64,000 nt of DNA from Anaeramoeba flamelloides. Lineage: Eukaryota; Metamonada; Anaeramoebidae. Shown here one piece after another: positions 1 to 11,720 of the stretch. The notes beneath the pieces are model-generated. The model saw only the letters and a program-made list of their open reading frames with translations, made no database searches and had not been told where the DNA came from. Each line of letters starts with the position of its first letter. The stretch's first letter is position 1. The stretch spans positions 4,521,501-4,585,500 of the forward strand of contig JANTQA010000036.1 of assembly GCA_027625915.1 (NCBI GenBank), in the 5' to 3' direction. The translations under genes were made by a program, and so were the position numbers.

Positions 1-46
1 TAAATTATTTAAAAAAATAAAACAAAATATTAATATAAAATAATTA

Positions 47-3000
47 TTAACAACAACCCTTAGATTTTTTTTCTATTTCTTCAGGTTCAACTAAAATAAC
101 TTGACCAGACATACCATTTTTTACTATTTGTTCTTGGGTTGTGTTTTGCATTGTTTTCTTCGAATTCATTTTATTAAAAATTTTTTCAATTACATTGTGG
201 AATGCCATTTCTACATTTGTTGAATCTAAAGCAGAAGTTTCAATAAACAAAAGATTGTTTTCCTTTGAAAAAGTTTTCCCTTCATCAATTTCAACCGTTC
301 TTTTATTTTGTAGATCAAATTTATTACCAACTAGCATGATTAAAGGATCATCCTCCGTATTTTCTTGTAATTCTGAAAACCACGCCTCTAAATTTTTAAA
401 TGTATCATATTTTGTTATATCATAGACTAGAAGCGCACCAGTTGCTCCACGATAATAACTTTGAAGATCATAGAAATTATTTTTTTTTAAAAAAATGAGA
501 AGAAGAAGATTAGTATTTAGTAAAAAACAAGAAATAATAATTTAAAAGTTGAAATTTTATTTTTTTTATAAAATAGGACCAAAAAATTATTTTCTGAATT
601 ACATTTAATTTGTTTTCTATTTATACCATTTTAAAAAAGTGCAAAAATAAAATTTGCACAATTAGCAATAAAACAGTTAAGAAACTCATTTGATAAATAT
701 TTTCAAAAGATTTACTCAATTATTATTATTATTATTTTACATTCTTTAATTTAATTATCAATTTCTTCATTAAGTGTATTGAGAAAAGTTTTTAATTTTA
801 TGTTTTTTTTTTTTAGGTAAAGTTTTAGTATCTGTTGCCAGGTGTTGTAGAGTCTCTAGATTTTCTGTTTTTATTGAAACAATCTTGAAACTCTGCTGCA
901 CTCTACTATACTTGGTGTTACTCGAAAAAAATATTTCATAATAAAAAATCAAAATTCTTTATTTACAAACCAAAGATATTTAATTTATTTTTTTTTTAAA
1001 AGCTAAGCAAAAAACAATGATAAAAAATAACCAATTTTCTCTGAATATATAAATTGATAATTTTCAGAAAAAATATCTTTCTTAAATAATACTCTACTGG
1101 TTTAGAGTATTATTGAAATTTTCATATTTAGACTGGTTATTTTTTTATCATTTTTTTTCTTAAAGATCCTCACCACTTCAACAAAAAATGACTAACGAAA
1201 TTTGACTCATTGTTTCATACATGAGAAATATATTTTTCTTTTTGGGTGCTATAAATAACCACCCATACAAAAAATATATATTTCATATTTTCTCAAATTC
1301 ATTCAAATAACTACAGTTATTATATTTTTTTGTAAATTAAATCAAGAAAAAATTAAAAAATAATCAATTTTTCAGAACATAATTATATTGATTATTTCTT
1401 GATCAAAGATCCTTTTTAGTCTATACTCTAACAATTAGGAGTAATAATACTATTATTGGAATTTTGAATTTTATTATTATTATTATTTTTGATAACTGGT
1501 TTAATTGTTTGAAAAAATCTCTAATTTTCAAAAATGAATTAGTGAAAGGAATTTTTGAAAATGGGGAGTTTCCTCTTGATTTTTAATAACTGGTAATCAT
1601 TTTTTTTTTTCTAAAATTAAAATTCTAAATATGCTTTTATTAATGTAAGTCAACTTTTTTGAGTGGCTAGAGGAGAAAAAAAAATAAATATTAAAAATGT
1701 ATTTTGATCTTGAAAGTTTCAGTATTGTTGTCGTTGAGTTAGCGAATTTCAAAACAATTCTTTCAAAATTTGAAAATTATCTTGCTAATAAAGATTAAAA
1801 ATAAAAAAATCAGAAAATTATAAATTAATATTTAATTTTCAAATAATATTTTTTTTTATTTGATAACTTAATTCCATGCATACAATAACTCACATTAATT
1901 AACTCTACATTCAAAACTATCCAATATTTTTTTCTTTCTGTATAATATTAAAATATTACTCATCAAGAAAAATATGTTGGATAATTTTTTCAGCATCATT
2001 CAAATAACAACAGTTATTCATCAAGCTAAACAATTCTAAAAGTCAGGGCATTTACTCATTATTTAAATAGGTATTAACGTTACTAAAAAAATTTTTTTCT
2101 ATTATCATAATAACTTTGTTTATTGGTTCGATTTGTAAACAATCACTTTGTTATAATCTAGAGTTTGGACTGGAAGAACGAGAAATATGATATTGTTCGA
2201 AGTGATATAAGATGATATTGGGGAGTTCAAAGAACGATGATTATTATAATCTTAGCACTAGAACAATATCATCATATTTTGAGTCTGGAAGGAGATCCAA
2301 AACGAGGAATTATAAAAGGTGATTTTCGAACAAATGAAACAATATGAGGTTCTATTTATTTTTGGAACTCGAGATCTAACTCTAAACAACAATAAAAAAA
2401 CAAACAAATTTAAACAAGTAAAAGCCAATTTGTTATTTTTCAATGGTAACTTAAAGAACTTGTTTCTTCAAAGGATCTTTTTCTCCCAATGGAGTTATCG
2501 AAAACATTGAAGTTAAATTTTACATTTTCTACATTGGTGACAAAACTTGGTTTAAAATCCCACAGAAAAAAACTTGATCGTTCAACTTTTCAATGAGTCT
2601 CTATCTCCTTATATTTGACGTTTTTTTTAGAAACATCAGAAGGTGATCAAACATAAAATCCCGCATCTATTATATGTTCTTAACAGTAACTGATTTTGAA
2701 CATTCCTATCTAAAATTTCTTGACTTGACATAGTAAAATAAAATGTTATTTTTTTTTTAATTTCGTAAATTTGTAATTATGCATTTTTTCTCACTTTCAA
2801 AATCTTTTATTAATGATTTCTTCTCTCTTTTTTTCGAAGAAAAAAGAGACCAAACGTTTTTAATTTTTTTAAAAATGATATTGATTTCTTTCCAAACCAA
2901 AACCAAAAAAAACGCTGTTTGATTTTAGACATTGTTTTTAAACAAAGAAAGGGAATTCATTCAATTTCCAACCCTCACGGAATTATCATCAAACACTTTT

Positions 3001-5375
3001 TTTTTTAGTTTTTATTGAACAAATAAATGGGTTCCTTGTACCAAAATATTTTTCCAATGTCGTAAATCCTTGATCGCAGAGCATAAAATTCGAATAGTCC
3101 TTAAATACATCGCAAAAAAATTGGCTAAAAACTTCTAAAATAACTTTAAATAATATTTTTAAAGTCGAATTTATTTGTAAAGTGCTTCCTATTTTATCCA
3201 AATTCAATTTTAAAATAAAAGATCAGAAAATTTTCAAACTTTGCCTAATTACTATAGTATTTCCCAAAATATTTCCACAGTGGCTACAATTCTACCATAA
3301 TAAATTTTTGAGTGTTCTAATCTTTTTCTTATTGGTAGTTATGAGGATTTATATCGTTAAATTTTCACAAATAAAAAGTTTGAGTTTAAAAAAAAATACA
3401 TTGCATTTTCATAAAAATTTTATAACAAAATTTCCTTTTATATGATGATTTTTTGTAGATTTTTTTTTCTTGAAAATATTCTGATAACAGGTTTGCAACA
3501 TGTTACAATTTTTAGAACACATTTTATCACAAAAATAAATGTTATAAAAGTTGTTATTATAAAATTTCATAACATTTTAAATACATTTTACAACACCTTT
3601 ACAACACGTTATAACATGTCATAAAAAATTTTTTTATTAAGGTAATATGTAATCAATAAAAATTCAAATAAATTTTGACCTTTATGTTTAAAGTATGAAC
3701 AAAAGTAAATATATAGAAAATATTGATCATTTTTTATGGGTCTCTCCTTCCTATGAAAAAGTGAGATTAATATTTCTCAATACATTAAAAGAAATAAATC
3801 TTAATGTATGAATTTTAAAACAAGACAGTTTGAAATTATTTTCATTAATTAATAATCGTGGAACCTATACTTTTACACTTAAATTTATAAATGGGAATTT
3901 AGGTATAAAGACATCTAGATTGTAATTTACACATATACAATAATAATAAATAAATAAAAAATAGTTTTTATTTGTTATTTTTGATCGTTTTGGATATCTC
4001 TAAATACATTTTCTGTTGTTAATGTTATGCTTTCTATACATTGTATTTCCCAATAAAGATTAAACAAGAACCGTCTTAATAAATTTTCAGAAGAAAACAT
4101 TAATTAAACTCAGGTGTTATAATAGCTATGAAATCACAACATAATTATTTTCATTAATTCACATTTTAAAAAGACGAGAAATTTGTGATCTTTTTTGTTT
4201 ATTTTGTTTTAACTTTTGTGCTACATCATTACTTATGTTTTGTTTTTGCTTGACACAAAAGATATTTAATTAAAAAGTATCGGCATTTTGATTGAAAAAA
4301 GGGTGTTGTCATTCTGGTATTAGAAATTTTAATGGAATAAAATTTCAATTGAGTATATTTTTTTCAATTCTGAAATATCTCTTTCATTTAGGATTCTTAT
4401 CTCACCAAAAATATCCCAATAGATACAAGCAAATAAATAGAGAAATAAAAAAATAGAGAGAACAAATTTCAATTCTATTTCTTGGAAATTTCTATTCACA
4501 AAAGAAAGAAAGGAATATGAAAATGATAAATTTTTTCCCATTTATCATTCCAATTCCAGCAAACAAAAGAAAGGTAAAAAAAGAAAGTTATCAAAAAGTC
4601 AATGATAGTTACGCTGAAGTAATAGCACGATATCTTTCTTGGCCGGCTGTGTCCTATTATTATAGACGATTTATTGTTTTTTTATTTTTTGTTTTTTAAT
4701 AAAATTGGTGGTTATTGAGGAGATCGATCGTTTTCATAAATAAAAAATTGATCCAAATCTTTTGTAACAACTTTCTTAAATTTTGGTTTTTAATTTTGTA
4801 GAGTTTGTTTTTTTGTGAGTGGGTATTTTTTTGATCTTATGAAGCAAAATTATGAAGAAACCCAAAAAAAAAAAAAAAAAAAACAACAAAAAAAAAAAGG
4901 AAGTGATGTGTTGTTTTCAGAATTCAAGAATTGAGAATGAAAAAATTTACCCATATTTGAATTTTAAGGTGTTTGTCCTTCATTTTCATTGATTTTGTTG
5001 CAAATTCTACACCAATTGTACTTTTACTTTCAATGTTGAATTCGTTTCTGTTTTGTTTATTTGAAAGAAAAATAAGAAGAAAAATTCAAATGTTTAACGA
5101 AAAGGAGTACGATCAAAAACAATTGAAACGAAAGTAGACCTTGTAAATCTTGTAAGCAAATTTGTTTTTCCAACACCAGAATCACCTAAATCAGTATTAA
5201 GAAAAAAAAAAAATAATTCATAAGGATTACGGTATTTGTTTGGTATGAAGATCTTTTTTTAAAGAAAAAGAGAAATCGCTTTTGCCGTTCAGATTTGATT
5301 CAAGAAAAATTTCAAGAGATTTTTACCAATAAGCACAATTTTAATTAAATAATCATATTCAGATGAAGTAGACAT
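47..5375 (-). CDS. Rab11-like small GTPase, 5 coding exons
   Basis: Coding exons on the minus strand are 5327-5375, 5140-5185, 4951-5047, 4613-4653 and 47-458 (stop at 47-49). Together they make 214 aa with all phases consistent and GT-AG introns. Seen: P-loop [11 protein letters not shown], switch [11 protein letters not shown], switch [14 protein letters not shown], then [13 protein letters not shown], guanine-specificity motifs GNKFD and ETSAL, and a C-terminal CC for geranylgeranylation. The RFTRNEFN...KSTIGVEFA and [11 protein letters not shown] stretches are those of the Rab11/RabA group. These GTPases act on recycling endosomes and post-Golgi carriers through effectors. The start ATG at 5375 gives the usual short acidic N-terminus before the beta-1 strand. 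One intron (459-4612) is 4.15 kb; the others are about 90-300 nt. Family is very sure; the Rab11 subgroup is likely. Confidence 0.95.
1016..1152. repeat. Fold-back (hairpin) repeat
   Basis: The outer arms AATGATAAAAAATAACCA (1016-1033) and its near-complement (1134-1152) enclose a second perfect 11-bp stem, AATAATACTCT (1085-1095) with AGAGTATTATT (1104-1114). It looks like a small inverted-repeat element inside the Rab intron. Confidence 0.5.
2090..3160 (+). repeat. Dispersed ~1-kb repeat, copy A
   Basis: Its reverse complement is found at about 52600-53680. Shared stretches include GAACGAGAAATATGATATTG, TTTGTAAACAATC and AGACATTGTTTT, running through TTTTTATTGAA to GGTTCCTTG. Parts of the strand opposite to this one keep similar amino-acid readings in both copies (for example FGSPSRLK), so the repeat probably descends from a coding element. 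It is decayed and the family was not recognised. Boundaries are approximate. Confidence 0.7.
3715..3925 (+). mobile_element. LINE 3' end remnant (C-terminal domain)
   Basis: The plus frame reads [17 protein letters not shown] and, after a stop, [15 protein letters not shown], ending SRL-stop and followed by an A/T-rich tail (AATAATAAATAAATAAA). The H-x-LW-x-x-P-x-YE motif is typical of the region after the reverse transcriptase in non-LTR elements. The same layout recurs at 8045-8275 (FLWNCPTYE...KQDSISLLAL). It is a decayed 5'-truncated copy inside the Rab intron. Confidence 0.6.
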
Positions 5376-5405
5376 TGCAACAAAAACAAAAAATTAAGAT
5401 TAATT

Positions 5406-5504
5406 CTGAAAAAGAAAAAGTTAAAAAATGATTTAAGGGATCAATTGCCCACAAAAAAATGGCAAAATATGAAAAATATGTTATTGATAATATTCAGAAC
5501 TTAC
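5406..5504 (-). other. Probable 5'UTR intron of the Rab gene
   Basis: Minus-strand donor GTAAGT (5499-5504) follows an exon-like end ACAAAATTG. A pyrimidine-rich acceptor ending TTTTTCAG (5406-5408) lies 30 nt above the Rab start codon. This suggests a leader exon just above 5505. It is inferred from splice signals only. Confidence 0.45.
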
Positions 5505-5643
5505 CAATTTTGTCTATGCCAAGTGTCAAAAAATTGTGATCACAAAGAATCCCCAGAAAAGAAATTTTTTTTCCTTATGGGACTAATCTTATTTTAATTT
5601 TTTTTACCTAAATTTAATAGCAATTGAGAACATTTTTTGTCAA

Positions 5644-5855
5644 TTACTTAGATTTGAAACCCCTCTTTATTTTCACTATTAAATATAATTCTGGATAAGG
5701 AATCTTTATTTAGAAATTATCCGAAAAAAAATAATAGAGACTAGTACCTTAAGATCAAATTTGTTTTTTCAATTGTCCGAAAATGAAACATTTAAATTCA
5801 TTTTATTTCTTACCTTATAAACTTTTTTATTTCCATTTCCATTTCCATCATTGTT
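5644..5855 (-). CDS. Possible 3' exons of an unrecognised gene
   Basis: Two exon-like blocks lie on the minus strand. The first, 5814-5855, has acceptor TTTATTGTAG and donor AAG|GTAAGA and reads NNDGNGNGNKKVYK. The second, 5644-5703, follows an AAATAAAG acceptor and continues in phase as IPYPELYL...RGFKSK to a TAA stop. Intron length (110 nt) and signals match those of the proven genes. No upstream exon or start codon was found, and the protein is unknown. It could equally be part of an untranslated leader of the Rab transcript. Confidence 0.25.
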
Positions 5856-6601
5856 CTACAATAAATAGTTTTGATTGAAATAAATAAAAATTATTAAATT
5901 TTTTTTCTTTTTTGATGTAGTTCTTTTGGTTAACGAAAATTTTTTATTCAACAAAATGAAAAATTAAAGTATTTTATTACTCTTCAGATCGTTTTTATAA
6001 ATAAATTTTTTAACTATTAAAAATTTTATTTAGAAATTTTGTTTTTAATATAAGATTAAATTTGAATTTTCAAAATTAAAATCTCAAAAAGATATTTGGG
6101 AATTAAGTAATTTTATCCTTGTATTTCAAAATAATTTTTGATTCCAAATATGATTTAAATAATAAATAATGTTTCTTGTGAATAAGTATAAATTATTTCA
6201 GAGAAAAATTTGTCAAAATTGAATTTTTTTGCAATTTTTTCATTTTTTGAAAACCAGAAAACAACTTTTTAAAACCTTAAAGAATAAATTTTTTTTTGCT
6301 TAAGGGTGTTCCGAATTTTCTTCATTATTACAGCACTGTCAAATCAACTATGAAAATTAGTAAGAAATTGTTTTTTATCAAATTTTATCATTTTAAAACT
6401 GCAAGATTGTTATAAAAGTTTCTCAATAACTGAATATTTAAAATATTGAAAGAAAGAAAAAATATATTATCAATTTTTTTGATTTTAGGATTGACAAACT
6501 ATTGATAAATCATATACAAAAATAAGATCTTCAATTTTTTAAATTGGAATACTCTCAGGTTTTAACAATTTAAATCCAATAATCAAAAAATACTTTCTAT
6601 T

Positions 6602-6668
6602 TTCTGTGGTTTCTGTGATTTCTGTGATTTCTGTGATTTCTGTGATTTCTGTGGTTTATGTGATTTCA
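6602..6668. repeat. 9-bp minisatellite
   Basis: About seven tandem copies of TTCTGTGAT occur with few changes. The unit is a multiple of three, and one minus-strand frame stays open across it reading Lys-Ser-Gln repeats. No exon structure was found around it. Confidence 0.85.
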
Positions 6669-7018
6669 ATTCTTGAAAAAAATTAATTTTTGACTTTGTT
6701 TTTAGAAAGAAAAATGACTCTAATGAAGTAAGAGAAGTTGAAATTTTTATCTTTTTATAGTAATTGAATTTTCTATTTTATAACTGGCACTTTAATAAGA
6801 GATAACCAATAAGTATTCATTTTACATTTCCACAGTAGAGCTGGAACTGAAATATTTAGTTTGAATTAGAAATTCACACATTTACAATAAAAAAAAATTG
6901 ATTTATAGATTTAACTTCTTTTTATTCGGCATGATTATTAATTCTTTGCTTAATGGATGGATTTTTACTGGTTGAATTGTCATCAATTTATTAAAAAAAA
7001 AATTAAAAAAAAAAAAAA

Positions 7019-7033
7019 GGGGGGGGGGGGGGG
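7019..7033 (+). repeat. 15-base poly(G) tract after poly(A)
   Basis: An A-rich run is followed directly by 15 consecutive G. This is the only long G homopolymer noticed in a window where A/T homopolymers dominate. Confidence 0.9.
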
Positions 7034-8044
7034 TCTTGTGAACTTACCTTATTCTAACTCTATTGAATGATTAAATATAGTTCATTAATTATTGATACTA
7101 AGGTATTTCCAATAAAGTGTGGCATTTTTTTTTTACATTTTATAAAAAATCATCTTTGTTAGTGAATGTATTCGTTTATTGACTATACCAAATTAAGTTA
7201 AATATTAATATCAATTGAATAAATGAAACAGGTCGTTATTTCAAAATATTTTGGATTAAAATATTTTTAAAAAATGAAAAAACAAAATAGTACCTTTTTT
7301 GGTGAAAACAATGACCGACCAATTTCAATAAAAAATTGGAAATATGGAAAAGGGTACAAATGATTTTTTAAACAATGAAATATAATTATATGTTTTTATT
7401 TCTATTTGAAAATTTTTTGAAAATAAAACAAGTTATTAAAATGATTTTCTCGATCAAAAAGTTAATAATAAACAAGAATTTACACCCACTAAAAAAAATA
7501 TTAGATAAAATTGAGATTAGAAAATTTAATATCTTTTATTTATCTAATGCAATAAAAAGATTAAAAAAGAATTGTTATTAAGAATCAATAAATGATAGTT
7601 AATGGTTTTATATATTTAAATACTTTTTTTGGTAATTGTGTTTTATAAATATATTTTAAAATAAATTTGCCTCGCTTTTTGGGAAATAGTTTATAAGGTT
7701 AAATGAATTCTAATTTTGAATGGAAATAACAATAAATATATCTTTTACAAGAGATGTCTTCAAATGTGAAAAAAATCAAAAATCATTCTTAAAAATTGAT
7801 TTTAAATCTTGTTGTTGTAAGTTAAAGAATATTTTTAACTCTTCTAATAATCAGATTTTGGAAACAATTTTATTTCTGCAAAAATCTATTAAAATAAATC
7901 AATATTTTGTTTTTTTTTTCAACGATCAGCTTTCGCAATGGATAAAATAAAAATTAAATTATGTTGTTAAGCTCGTTTTAAAAATTTTCGTACTTTTTTT
8001 CAAACGTGTATCAGTTTTTTTTTTTATTGTAATTTCAGGGAGGA

Positions 8045-8275
8045 GTTTAGAATTCCTCTTGTTTACCCGAATTCCTAAACTTGGATTTAGAAATCGTATA
8101 AAAGATTCAAACATAGTTTTATTATAAACTAGAGCTAATAAAGATATTGAATCTTGTTTATTAATAATATTAAAAGTATTATTATTATTAAAAATAAGTG
8201 AAAAATTATTTTTTTCTAATTCAGAAATCCATATTTTACTATTATTTTCATAGGTTGGACAGTTCCAGAGAAAAA
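8045..8275 (-). mobile_element. LINE 3' end remnant
   Basis: The minus strand reads FFLWNCPTYENN...SELEKNNFSLIF...NKQDSISLLALVYNK...SFIRFLNPSLGIR, then AATTACAATAAAAAAAAAAA. It is homologous to the remnant at 3715-3925 and is the same family's C-terminal domain plus A-rich tail. Confidence 0.6.
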
Positions 8276-8696
8276 ACTTGTATCCGTTTTTCTATTTTGC
8301 CAAAGTCAAAACTTTTTCAGAATTAAAAATTTTTGAAAGTTCTCTCTATTGATAAAGAGAAGGGCCAACCTTAAAATACGGTGTCGAGGTAGGGGTGTCA
8401 AGAAAAGCACATTTTTTTTAACAAAAAGATTTCATTTTATTATAACTCAAAACTTCAAAAAAATTTGAATTCTGACAAAATTCTAAAAAAAAAAGTTTTC
8501 ACTTTTTTCAAATGACCTTATTGTAGGGATATAAGTTTTCTAATGAGTTTTTAGATACATTACAAAAATTTTTGGTTCTACTTTTAGTCAATATATTCCT
8601 CAGTGATACAAAATTAGAAATGTTGATACCAAAGGTAAATCAATTTAATTTTTAATTGTTTGAATATTTTTGTAAAATCTGATTTATTAAGTAGTA

Positions 8697-9183
8697 TAGT
8701 GGTGAAAAAAATATTGAACAAGATTATTAATTGTTTCTATGAGTAAAATTGTTGTGAAATTTCTTTTATTTAAAATCAAATCCTTTTATTTTAAAAACTA
8801 AACTTTAAAAATTATAACACACCTACTGATTAGAAAGATTATTAATGAAATTATACTTGTTCAAAACACTATTCAATCAATCAAAAAACAAGAATACTAA
8901 ACATTATCGGTTTCCAAACAAGAGCAAACCTTGCTATAAAACTCTATTGTTTTCAAAAATAAGTTGATCAACATATGGCTATCAAACAATTAAATGAGTA
9001 TTCTATAGATACCCTACTTTAATGAAATATATGTGGGCTTATTATTTCGGTTCATAAAAAATTTGGTTATTTATAAAAAGGATTTGATTGAAAATAGAAG
9101 AAATTATACAAAACTTTTCCTAATCTTCACAATTAAAAATCTTGTTCGGAATTATTTTTCATGAACGGTATTTTTTTCACACG
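8697..9183. mobile_element. Tc1/mariner-like non-autonomous element, copy 1
   Basis: The ends are inverted repeats: left TAGTGGTGAAAAAAATA, right TATTTTTTTCACAC. Sub-terminal sequence AACAAGATTATTAATTG is mirrored by CAATTAAAAATCTTGTT. The flanking base pairs are TA. The internal sequence is shared, in inverted orientation, with the copy at 29665-30165. No transposase frame is visible, so this is a MITE. The Tc1/mariner assignment rests on TA targets and the GTGGTGAAAA-type end. Confidence 0.65.
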
Positions 9184-9719
9184 GATAAAAAAAAATTGAT
9201 CTCATCAATCAAAAATGATCTTTGAGTAAAAAAAATCGACAATATTAGCAACTAGCCTAAATTTCAAGACAAATTTACAGGCTGAACCATCGGTGTCTGT
9301 TCTTCAAAGTTGGAAACTATCTTTCGTAAATTAGTATTGAAATGTAGGGTTGTGGCGGAAAATTGAAGAGTAATTTTATCTTTTCATTTATTTTATAAAG
9401 ATCAACAGGAAAGTTGTACTATCAATATAGTCAATCAAAATTTGTTTTCACAGAAAAGATATTTTTTCTTCTTGAAAAATTAAAATAAAAAAGATTAAAA
9501 ACGAAAATCTGAGTTTGTTTTTTTTTTATTTGCTCGAAGGATTGCTAAAATTTAAGATTATGGCGAGTGGATCTTCAAAAATGATTTCAATAATGTTTTG
9601 AAGCAAGTTTGTTGTTTGTTTGAGTTTGTGTTTATTTTTGTTTTGTTCTATAAAAAGCAAAGTTTTTCAAAAGAAACAACTTTTTACAAGGCAGATGAAT
9701 GAAGAACATTTTTACCATT

Positions 9720-10348
9720 TTAAAAGTCAAGTTCAAATTTGACTGGTCTAAGCATTTTGACTTGTTCTTTTTTAAATTTAACAAATTCGCCTTCTCTTGG
9801 TTGTTTTGGCCATCTTTTTGGGACTTGTGGTTTTTCTTTTTTATTATTATGGTTTTTGTTTTTTGTAATTTAATTCAAAATGAAAAAAGCAAAAACATAA
9901 AAAAAAACAAAGGCTTGAAAATAAGCAGAAAAAACAAACAAAAAAAAACACAAAAGAAAAAAGAAAAAGAAAGCTTACTTTTTTCTTTTTTAGCTTTTTG
10001 AACGAGTAATTGGTTTTTTCTGACTCTTTTTAAAAAGTCGTCTCTACACTTTGATTTCCTGACATGCTCGATCCTGACATACAATTTCTTTCTAAATCTT
10101 CTGTGTTTAACAGTTTTTAAAACTTCTACACCAATTGCACGTGGGGTGACAGCCCATACTCTTCCGGTTGTTCCATGAAAGACTTTGTATGGGAGTCCTT
10201 TTTGGATTGCGCTGTTAGCAATGATATCAACATATTCACCTAATTTGAATGTTCGAAGGTATGTTGAAAGTCCTGGCATTCCATGTTGTCGGAAACCTCT
10301 TCTATATTTGTGTCGTGTTCCGGCTCTGTACCCTTTTGAGTTTGGCAT
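9720..10348 (-). CDS. RPL21: 60S ribosomal protein eL21
   Basis: Exon 1 is 9979-10348 and exon 2 is 9720-9835. The 143-nt intron has donor GTAAGC and acceptor AAAAAAG, phase 1. The product is 161 aa, the family's usual length. The N-terminus MPNSKGYRAGTRHKYRRGF, then YVDI.AN.A.QKG.P.K..HG.TGRVW, and the C-terminus PREGEFVKF...LRPVKFEL are clear eL21 signatures. It is a structural component of the large cytosolic subunit near the central protuberance. Without the intron the frame would read into a Phe-rich artefact after KKEK; splicing restores the conserved PRE...FEL tail. Confidence 0.97.
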
Positions 10349-10550
10349 TTGTATTAATTAAAAAGATCTATTAAATGTATTGAAAAAAATGAAATTTAAT
10401 TTTATTTTATTTTTCTTATTAAGGAAGCCATAACAATTCTTGAAATTCGTCTATTGGTACTTTTGTTAATGGACTTTATTACAAAATTCCTGAAAAAAGA
10501 GTTTTTAAAAGCTTCAGTTCGAATACTTTATGTTTAACTATAAATTATAA

Positions 10551-10721
10551 TACTGGTATTTGAATTTTAAAAGGGAAAAATTTTCACTTCATTTTCAATT
10601 TCCTTTTTCAAACAAAGTCACAAATTACTACCTACTTCTTTCTTGAGAACTCTATATTTACTCAAAAAAATATGGAAAAGGAAGTGAAAATTTATTCCCT
10701 ATTTAGAATTCAAACCCAGTA
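10551..10721. mobile_element. 171-bp MITE, copy 1
   Basis: The terminal inverted repeats start TACTGGTATTTGAATT on the left and, on the opposite strand, TACTGGGTTTGAATTCTAAA on the right. Both continue into a GGGAAAAA/TTTTCACTTC sub-terminal block. The same family lies at 55448-55619 and 57514-57677. Confidence 0.7.
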
Positions 10722-10969
10722 TAAAAAAAAATAAAACTTTTCTGACAAAGTTCAATAAGGATGAGGTAATTAATGGCCAAAAATAAGTATTTTTAATTAA
10801 TTTTGAAGATATTTTTGGGATTTTCAATTAATAATTAATATAATATTTGGGATCTTTAAATAAAAATTTACTTGGATTAAGTGGAAATCAGTAAAATAAT
10901 TATCTTTTGACATATCCCGTTATTAACAATCAATGCATCTTGAATTTCTACACAATAATTTAGAAATTA

Positions 10970-11240
10970 GTGGAAGTGTAATAAGGTATCTAAAAGTACG
11001 TTAAAGATCTTAAAGTATCCATCTTTTCCATAAGACAAAAGAATATAGAAAAATTAATCATTTTATTCTATTCTTTTAAACCCAAGTAAACCTTTTGACA
11101 CCTTTTCAGGATTTAACAGAATAGAGTGAAATCACTGATTTTACTCAATTGTTAGAAATTCTTCAAAAGCTAACAGTGGTTTTTTTTTTTTTTTTAATTT
11201 AAGAAATAAAAAGTAAAATTTCTTAAATTCTCTTATTATT
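10970..11240. repeat. Degenerate fold-back repeat unit
   Basis: Contains AGAATAGAGTGAAATC-type sequence and AAAGCTAACAGTGGTTTTT, related to the better-preserved palindromic units at 20120-20600 and 27890-28705. Confidence 0.4.
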
Positions 11241-11519
11241 TCAAAAATCAAAAAAAAACCCAACGATCATAAGAGGAAATTAATTTCATCCATTCAAAAA
11301 CAAAAAAAAAAAAAATCATTTTAATTTTGACATAAACTAAAATTCAAAATTTTCGACACAGATAAAACGTTCCAAACAATCGTAATAATACAATTTCATT
11401 CAAATTTGAGAAAATTTTGATTTTTGTAAGTTATGAAAATCATTTTTTCATCTTTTAGTTTTTGTTTTCATTTCATTGTTTGAATTACATAATTTGTTTC
11501 GTTCGATCAAAAATTTTTT

Positions 11520-11720
11520 TCAACCATCGATATTATGTTAAAGTCGAATTGTATAAATGGAAGAACTCATATAAAATTAGTTGGTAGTATCTAACAATTT
11601 GATCGATCAATATCCCTAATAGAATTTCAACAAATTTACTACTGTATTTTTTTGTTTTGCTCTCTCCAAAATTTTTAACACATCCTAGATTTATTTGTAT
11701 TGATAATTATTTATTTATTG
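11520..11720 (+). repeat. Dispersed repeat, copy 1 of 3
   Basis: Shares GTTGGTAGTATCTAACAATTTGATCGATCAA, then an AATTTCAACAAATTTACTA block and TTTTTTTGTTTTGCTCTC, with 58800-58975 (same strand) and 25228-25365 (opposite strand). No coding frame or terminal repeat was recognised. Confidence 0.6.

Larger units (their letters stand above)
459..4612 (-). other. Giant intron 4 of the Rab gene (4154 nt)
   Basis: This intron lies between the 41-nt exon 4 and the terminal exon. Donor is GTAACT and acceptor ATCTTCAAAG. It holds a fold-back element (1016-1152), a 1-kb dispersed repeat (2090-3160) and a LINE 3' remnant (3715-3925). No host exon was seen inside it. Open frames of 60-87 codons near 3.0-3.6 kb have no recognisable motif. 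Confidence 0.85.
5856..9719. other. Intergenic region with repeats
   Basis: No convincing host gene was seen. Contents: a 9-bp minisatellite (6602-6668), a 15-G tract (7019-7033), a LINE tail (8045-8275) and a Tc1-like inverted-repeat element (8697-9183). Open frames at 7375-7581 and 7720-7950 are Lys/Asn/Ile/Phe-rich without motifs and are treated as chance. Confidence 0.6.

Noticed and set aside
7375-7950. Two open frames of 68 and 76 codons
   Set aside because: Composition mirrors AT-rich DNA, with no splice context or motif.
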